From: Methanobacteriota archaeon
GTDB taxonomy: Archaea > Methanobacteriota > Methanobacteria > Methanobacteriales > Methanobacteriaceae
Reading direction: 5' to 3'
DNA length: 12,148 bases
Assembly: GCA_023430285.1 (NCBI GenBank)
Contig: JAEZAV010000007.1
Coordinates: forward strand, 1 to 12,148
Shown here one piece after another: positions 7,970-12,148 of this stretch (position 1 is the first letter of the stretch; each line of letters begins with the position of its first letter). The notes under the pieces were generated by a model. The model saw only the letters and a program-made list of their open reading frames with translations. It had not been told where the DNA came from and did not search any database. The position numbers were made by a program, and so were the translations under genes.

Positions 7970-7998
7970 AATGGGTTGGATGCTGTAAATTATAATTT

Positions 7999-8021
7999 TT
8001 TACAGTGGAAATGCACCCCTG
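7999..8021 (+). repeat. Origin recognition box 7 (right array, type B)
   Basis: The plus strand reads TTTACAGTGGAAATGCACCC and then CTG. ACAGTGGAAA makes this the copy closest to the core of origin boxes known from other archaea. It is the box nearest to cdc6. Confidence 0.88.
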
Positions 8022-8031
8022 TTTTACCATG

Positions 8032-8050
8032 AGTTACATGTCAAGTAACT
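8032..8050. promoter_or_regulatory. Imperfect palindrome between last origin box and cdc6
   Basis: AGTTAC (8032-8037) and GTAACT (8045-8050) form an inverted repeat around 7 nt, and the whole 19-bp element is nearly self-complementary. It lies 136 bp before the cdc6 start, upstream of the likely TATA box. It could be a regulator site for cdc6; no regulator is identified. Confidence 0.3.
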
Positions 8051-8130
8051 TAAATTTCCCTGAAAAGTTCAATTTAATATTACGATAATCAGGATGGTTT
8101 ATTTATAAAAACTGTGAATATCTGGATTGC

Positions 8131-8145
8131 AAAATTATATAATTT
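8131..8145 (+). promoter_or_regulatory. Candidate TATA region of cdc6
   Basis: AAAATTATATAATTT lies 41-55 nt before the cdc6 ATG, which would allow a transcript leader of roughly 15-20 nt containing the ribosome site. Another TATA-like motif, TTTATAAAA at 8102-8110, is farther upstream. The two cannot be separated by eye. Confidence 0.35.
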
Positions 8146-8185
8146 TTAACTTTAAATAACAATTATTTAGGAATGAGTGGTACTG

Positions 8186-9334
8186 ATGAATATATTTGAA
8201 GAGTTAGGCGAAAAAAAGAGTGTTTTTAAATGCAAAAAGTTTTTAGATCACAGATTTCTGCCTGAAAAATTACCTCATCGAGAGGAACAGATAAAATCTG
8301 TTGCAAAATACTGGATAGAAGCATTAAATAGTGTGACTCCTCCTGATGTGACAATATACGGTAAAACTGGAACTGGTAAAACTGCGGTTTCCAAATTTGC
8401 TCGAAAACAGCTCGAACAAATTGCTAAAGAAAAGAAAGTTAATGTTAGGGTGGAGTACATAAGATGCACAGATTATACAACTGAGTATCAAGTAATTGCC
8501 AGATTATGTCAACAGATGGGTAGGGATGTTCCCTACAGAGGCTGGACCAAAGCAGAGGTTGTACATGCTTTCCGTGATCTTTTTAAGAAGAACGTTTTTG
8601 GAAAAGATCTTATTTTAATAATTATTTTAGATGAAATTGATATTCTGCTTAAAAATGATGGTGATGGACTTCTTTATACTTTAACAAGGACTGATAATGT
8701 ATCTATAGCATCAATAAGTAACTTCGTTGATTTTAAACAGTTTATTAAACCAAGGGTAAGAAGCAGTCTTCGTGACAGGGAAATTGTATTCCCCCCATAC
8801 AATGCTCAACAACTTGTAGACATCCTAAAAGAAAGATCTGAAATGTCTTTCAAGGATGATGTTTTAAACAATGATGTGATCCCGCTTTGTGCTGCACTTG
8901 CAGCTAAAGAAGAAGGAGACGCAAGGTATGCGTTGGATCTGCTCCGAACTTCAGGTGAATTGGCCGATGAAAAGGGTTCAGAAACAGTTTATGAAAATTA
9001 TGTTCGAGAAGCTAAAGACTACATTGAACACAACAAGGTTACTGATATTGTAATGACACTTCCAAGTCAGCAACAAAAGGTATTGGAATCAATACTTTAC
9101 TTGACAAAAGAAAAGGAAGAAATTACATCAGGTAGGCTCTACGAAGTTTATAAACAATTTTCCAAGGGAGATTCTGTTTCGTACAGAAGGATATTTGATT
9201 TTATTAACGAACTGGAAATGTTGGGTTTAATATCAACAAAGACCATATCTCGAGGAAGGGGAAAAGGAAGAACCAATATAATTGACTTACAGTGTGAGAT
9301 GGGTCTTTTGGAAGATGCAATTTGGAATGGTTAA
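8186..9334 (+). CDS. cdc6: Orc1/Cdc6 replication initiator
   Basis: This AAA+ ATPase binds the origin boxes and helps load the MCM helicase. The 382 residues show Walker A GKTGTGKT (59-66), Walker [12 protein letters not shown] (142-152), sensor 1 SISN (176-179), the PRVRSSL arginine-finger region (189-195) and sensor 2 [11 protein letters not shown] (244-254). A C-terminal winged-helix DNA-binding domain spans roughly 290-382, with basic [11 protein letters not shown] in its wing. The N-terminal [14 protein letters not shown] resembles the M. thermautotrophicus Cdc6-1 start as I remember it. I chose ATG 8186 because AGTGGT lies 4 nt before it; GTG 8177 overlaps that site. All ATPase residues look intact. 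Its position beside the box arrays makes it the probable cognate initiator and a candidate for autoregulation. Most related genomes have a second cdc6; none is in this window. Confidence 0.96.
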   Translation: MNIFEELGEKKSVFKCKKFLDHRFLPEKLPHREEQIKSVAKYWIEALNSVTPPDVTIYGKTGTGKTAVSKFARKQLEQIAKEKKVNVRVEYIRCTDYTTEYQVIARLCQQMGRDVPYRGWTKAEVVHAFRDLFKKNVFGKDLILIIILDEIDILLKNDGDGLLYTLTRTDNVSIASISNFVDFKQFIKPRVRSSLRDREIVFPPYNAQQLVDILKERSEMSFKDDVLNNDVIPLCAALAAKEEGDARYALDLLRTSGELADEKGSETVYENYVREAKDYIEHNKVTDIVMTLPSQQQKVLESILYLTKEKEEITSGRLYEVYKQFSKGDSVSYRRIFDFINELEMLGLISTKTISRGRGKGRTNIIDLQCEMGLLEDAIWNG

Positions 9335-9354
9335 TCATTCCATTATTTTTTTTT
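9324..9354 (+). terminator. Hairpin plus T9 terminator of cdc6
   Basis: GGAATG (9324-9329) pairs with CATTCC (9336-9341) around a 6-nt loop that includes most of the stop codon, and T9 follows at 9346-9354. It resembles a bacterial intrinsic terminator, and the T run alone would suffice in archaea. It separates cdc6 from the convergent pyrB. Confidence 0.55.
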
Positions 9355-9369
9355 AAAAATAAAATTTAT

Positions 9370-10293
9370 TTATTCGTAACTCTCGATTATTGACTTTAGG
9401 AGAGCCATACGTACTGGCACACCATAAAAGGCTTGTTCAAAATATTTTGCATGTTTAGTGTCATCCAAGTCGTAGGATATTTCATCGATCCTTGGAAGAG
9501 GATGCATGACTATGAGATCTGTGTCTTCAACCAGTTTTTTATCGATCATGTAGGCACCTTTGATCCTTGAAAATTCTTCGGGATCAGGGAATCTTTCCTT
9601 TTGTATTCTTGTGACATAAAAGATATCAGAATCTTCTAGAACACTGTGAACATCATCTGTTTGTTGAACTGATACACCTGCCTTATTTAGATCGTGAACT
9701 ATTCCTTCCGGCATTTTAAGTTCTGGAGGGGAAACAAAGCTCATTTTAACATCAAACATTGCAAGAGCGTATGCAAGGGAATGAACAGTTCTTCCGTATT
9801 TTAGGTCTCCTATTAAAGCAACATGGAGATCGTCGATCTTTCCAAATATTTTTTTCATGGTGTAAAGGTCTAGAAGGGTTTGAGTGGGGTGTTGGCCTGC
9901 ACCATCTCCAGCATTGATAACTGGAACATCAACTATTCCACTGGCAAATCTAGCAGCACCTTCCATATTATGTCTAATAACTATGGCGTCGGAATATTCT
10001 CCAACAATCTTTACAGTATCTGTTAAATTTTCTCCTTTGGTTGCTGAACTAACATTTGCCTCTGCAAATCCTATTGTACTCCCACCAAGTCTTTTCATAG
10101 ATGCTTCAAACGACAATCTTGTTCTTGTACTTGGCTCGTAAAACAGCATCCCTAACAACTTTCCAGAAAGTACGTTGGAAGTTTTTCTAGATCTGGCTAT
10201 GGGTTCCATTTTATCAGAAAGTCTTAAGATATATTCAATATCATCTTTACTGAAATCGCTAATGGAAATTATATTCTTTTGATTAAAGACCAT
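9370..10293 (-). CDS. pyrB: Aspartate carbamoyltransferase catalytic subunit
   Basis: PyrB joins carbamoyl phosphate and aspartate, the first committed step of pyrimidine synthesis. The 307 residues match the usual length of about 305-310. Carbamoyl-phosphate contacts are visible in [14 protein letters not shown] (52-65), [12 protein letters not shown] with S83 and K86 (82-93), RHNMEGAA (107-114) and [18 protein letters not shown] (128-145). Aspartate-domain motifs are [16 protein letters not shown] (162-177), VTRIQKERF (227-235) and [10 protein letters not shown] (263-272). I chose ATG 10293 because AGTGGTG lies 5 nt upstream; TTG 10320 would add nine residues that contain this site. In archaea the enzyme usually works with regulatory subunit PyrI, which is not present in this window. 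It converges on cdc6 with only 35 bp between stop codons. Nothing looks damaged. Confidence 0.96.
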   Translation of the reverse strand: MVFNQKNIISISDFSKDDIEYILRLSDKMEPIARSRKTSNVLSGKLLGMLFYEPSTRTRLSFEASMKRLGGSTIGFAEANVSSATKGENLTDTVKIVGEYSDAIVIRHNMEGAARFASGIVDVPVINAGDGAGQHPTQTLLDLYTMKKIFGKIDDLHVALIGDLKYGRTVHSLAYALAMFDVKMSFVSPPELKMPEGIVHDLNKAGVSVQQTDDVHSVLEDSDIFYVTRIQKERFPDPEEFSRIKGAYMIDKKLVEDTDLIVMHPLPRIDEISYDLDDTKHAKYFEQAFYGVPVRMALLKSIIESYE

Positions 10294-10391
10294 TGAAACA
10301 CCACTAAAAAATTCTATCAACTTTTACTAAATTAAATTTGCAACCATAAAATGTTTAGTTGTTGTATTTACATTCAATTTATTATTTCTAT

Positions 10392-11120
10392 TTAAATTTT
10401 CCTTCCAAAACTCAAGTAGCCAGTGTGCCCAGCCATTCGTGTTTTTGGTCTAGTTCCTTTATTTGTGACTTCTATACCTCTAAATATACATTCAAAACTC
10501 TCAACTTCTTTGAATCCAACCTTTTTTAGTACCCTCTGAAGTATTTGAATCTGTTCAATGAACGGGGTGTAGGTTGCTATGTATCCGCCATGTTTAAGGG
10601 CTTCCATAGCTTCATCTGCTGCATCCCATGGTTTTGGCAGGTCTAAAAATATTAGGTCCAGATCCTTCTCATCTATGCCTTCAGTAACATCTTTACATTT
10701 GACCTTAACATTATCCAATTCAAATCCTTTAACATTACGTTCTGCAATTTCTGCAAAGTCTTCTCTAATCTCATAGGAAAAAACTTCCCCCTGGTCTCCT
10801 ACAATATTTCCGAAATGCATTGCAGTTGCTCCAGAACCACTTCCCGCATCTAAAACTCTAAAACCAGAACCAAGGCCAGTTACTGCAGTTATTATTCCGA
10901 TGTCCTTGGGAAGAATTATTGAACACTTTCTTTCCATGAGTTCAATGTAGTCGTTAATGTTGGGTTTAATTACTTTAAACTCACGTCCAAGGTGAGTTTT
11001 TAGTGTATCACCTGATTTTGAGTTTACTATATCTTCCTCTGTAATAAATCCAAAGTCAGTGTGAAATTCTTGGTCTTTGACCATGTATTTTTTTCCTCGT
11101 TCATCCATTAATATTCGCAA
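10392..11120 (-). CDS. trmI: tRNA (adenine-N1)-methyltransferase, TrmI family (m1A57/58)
   Basis: The enzyme methylates adenine 58, and in archaea often also 57, in the T loop of tRNA with SAM as donor. The 242-residue form has a small N-terminal beta domain (RGKKYMVKDQEFHTDFGFI), followed by a Rossmann methyltransferase: DAGSGSGATAMHFG with the SAM-binding glycines (about residues 91-104), YEIREDFAEIAERNV (acidic residue for the ribose, about 116-130) and LIFLDLPKPW (about 155-164), the catalytic-site motif. TRPKTRMAGHTGYL near the C-terminus is typical. The start is uncertain. GGGTGAT sits just before TTG 11120, but the archaeal family often has a GD-containing stretch that here (ISGDYL) falls upstream, which would favour TTG 11144. 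It lies between hef and pyrB, all on the same strand, with gaps of about 70-100 bp. Confidence 0.92.
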   Translation of the reverse strand: MRILMDERGKKYMVKDQEFHTDFGFITEEDIVNSKSGDTLKTHLGREFKVIKPNINDYIELMERKCSIILPKDIGIITAVTGLGSGFRVLDAGSGSGATAMHFGNIVGDQGEVFSYEIREDFAEIAERNVKGFELDNVKVKCKDVTEGIDEKDLDLIFLDLPKPWDAADEAMEALKHGGYIATYTPFIEQIQILQRVLKKVGFKEVESFECIFRGIEVTNKGTRPKTRMAGHTGYLSFGRKI

Positions 11121-11213
11121 ATAATCACCCGAAATTTTTATCAATATTTTGTAAAATTGTCCAATTACTATTTCAATCGTTAATTACAATGTTAATTTTG
11201 ATAATTTTATGAA

Positions 11214-12148
11214 TTAAGAATTATTCAAATCAAGTTTAAGATATTTCTCGCTTTTGAGCGTTTTAAATCCGGAATCCACAACCCTTATAATATTTTTGGC
11301 AATTTTATCTCCAATACCCTCAACTTTTTTCAGTTCTTCTTCAGAAGCAGTTATTACTCCTCGAACTGTTTTAAATTCTTCTAAAAGTTTTCTAGCAGTT
11401 ACTGGACCTATATTTGGCAGTGATTCAACTATGAATATCTGTTGCTCCCATGTTGTCAGGGGTTTTTTCTCAGTTCTGATCTGAATATCTGATCTTTCAT
11501 GGGTTTGTTCCCGTATTGCTATTCTGTTTATCATGGCAGCAGTATCTTCCGGTGATCTAGTTGGTATTATTGGTATTCCAAAGTCAACTGCAATGGATGC
11601 TAGTGCTCCTCTAACAGCATTTGGATGTATAAATCCTGAGTAGAATTCAGAACCTTCAATGATAATAACCGGCTTTTTAAAGTTATCCACCAGTTCTTTT
11701 GCCTGTTTGTGAAGTCTTTTATCCATTATGGAACTTACAAAATCTGTGTTGGTTTTTCTTTCTATTGCAACATCATCACTTACTTGATAGTCGGCCACTG
11801 CAAGACTTTTAACTTTAATATCAACATTAAGTCGTTCTAATTCTCTTAAAACTCTTGAACTACCTTCCCGTGAATCTGCGTATATAACTGGTCGATTTTC
11901 ATCGGCTGGTTTTTCCGCATCTTCGGAGTTTGTTTTAGTTTTTACAGGTCTAAAATCAGTTAAATCTCTATTAAAATTTTTATTAAGCTGTTTTTTCATC
12001 TGCTTTTCCTTGTTAATACTTGACCAGTAATATGATTCGTCTCTTGTTCCTTTTGTTATTAAAATGAACATTCTACCCCTGTTTTTTCGTCCTGTTCTAC
12101 CTCTCCTTTGTATCATTCGTATTTCTGATGGAACAGGTTCGTAGAGTA
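11214..12148 (-). CDS. hef: Hef-type helicase/nuclease, C-terminal part (5' end outside window)
   Basis: Hef is the archaeal FANCM/XPF relative that processes stalled and branched replication forks. The frame is open to the right edge, so only about the last 311 residues are seen. They begin with YEPVPSEIRMIQRRGRTGRK, which is helicase motif VI with its arginine fingers. After a linker comes an XPF/ERCC4 nuclease domain: ADSREGSSR, then VADYQVSDDVAIERK followed by TNTD, which fits the GDXnERKX3D catalytic signature except that Ala replaces the usual Gly before the Asp. Two helix-hairpin-helix motifs follow (LPNIGPVTARKLLEEF and VEGIGDKIAKNII). Catalytic acidic and basic residues are present, so the nuclease should be active. 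The ATG at 12116 is internal. The gene stands about 3 kb from the proposed origin. Confidence 0.95.
   Translation of the reverse strand, partial: LYEPVPSEIRMIQRRGRTGRKNRGRMFILITKGTRDESYYWSSINKEKQMKKQLNKNFNRDLTDFRPVKTKTNSEDAEKPADENRPVIYADSREGSSRVLRELERLNVDIKVKSLAVADYQVSDDVAIERKTNTDFVSSIMDKRLHKQAKELVDNFKKPVIIIEGSEFYSGFIHPNAVRGALASIAVDFGIPIIPTRSPEDTAAMINRIAIREQTHERSDIQIRTEKKPLTTWEQQIFIVESLPNIGPVTARKLLEEFKTVRGVITASEEELKKVEGIGDKIAKNIIRVVDSGFKTLKSEKYLKLDLNNS

Larger units (their letters stand above)
6830..8185. other. Probable chromosomal replication origin (oriC), gene-free 1356 bp
   Basis: No credible coding frame exists on either strand here. Seven copies of a 23-bp motif resembling archaeal origin recognition boxes occur: three in one orientation on the left (7050-7246) and four in the opposite orientation on the right (7842-8021). 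The core TTTACACTTGAAATG, or its variant TTTACAGTGGAAATG, contains the CAGTGGAAA-like heart of Orc1/Cdc6 binding sites. Between the two arrays lie about 595 bp of extremely AT-rich DNA, suited to unwinding. The cdc6 initiator gene starts 165 bp to the right of the last box. Inverted box arrays, a central AT-rich stretch and adjacent cdc6 are the standard layout of an archaeal origin, and similar repeats are known from the M. thermautotrophicus origin. Firing itself is inferred. Confidence 0.93.

Noticed and set aside
7050..8021. CRISPR array
   Set aside because: The repeats are inverted in two blocks, vary in sequence and spacing, and match origin boxes; there are no cas genes.

Overview
The window reads as the chromosome of a methanogenic archaeon of the class Methanobacteria, most likely a mesophilic Methanobacterium-like organism. 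The grounds are a D-family DNA polymerase small subunit, an archaeal Orc1/Cdc6 initiator, a Hef nuclease, archaeal TrmI, a UPF0147 protein, anaerobic cobalamin genes, TATA-type promoters, GGTG-type ribosome sites and AT-rich spacers. From memory, the gene order resembles the region around cdc6-1 in Methanothermobacter thermautotrophicus. I could not check this.

Layout, left half. The 3' third of dapF (+, 1-288) runs into a 297-bp spacer with stacked inverted repeats. It faces cobJ/cbiH (-), which carries a cysteine-rich C-terminal extension. Next is a membrane-anchored Ser/Thr-rich protein (-), divergent from polB, the PolD small subunit (+). A class II aldolase (+) follows and overlaps a UPF0147 gene (-) tail to tail by 15 bp. 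Then come cbiG and cbiB, which form a leftward cobalamin operon.

Centre. A 1356-bp gene-free stretch (6830-8185) is the outstanding element and is almost certainly a chromosomal replication origin. Three origin recognition boxes on the left point one way and four on the right point the other. They enclose about 600 bp of extremely AT-rich DNA. The right-hand boxes lie 52-53 bp apart and alternate between two sequence types. The initiator gene cdc6/orc1 starts immediately to the right (+).

Right half. cdc6 is followed, all on the minus strand, by pyrB (aspartate carbamoyltransferase), trmI (tRNA m1A methyltransferase) and the 3' part of hef, which runs off the right edge.

The genes form two themes. 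polB, cdc6 and hef belong to replication and fork repair and sit around the origin. cobJ, cbiG and cbiB are steps of anaerobic corrin synthesis, needed for the corrinoid methyltransferases of methanogenesis. The remaining genes (dapF, fucA-like, pyrB, trmI) are housekeeping. I see no insertion sequence, CRISPR array, prophage or tRNA gene.
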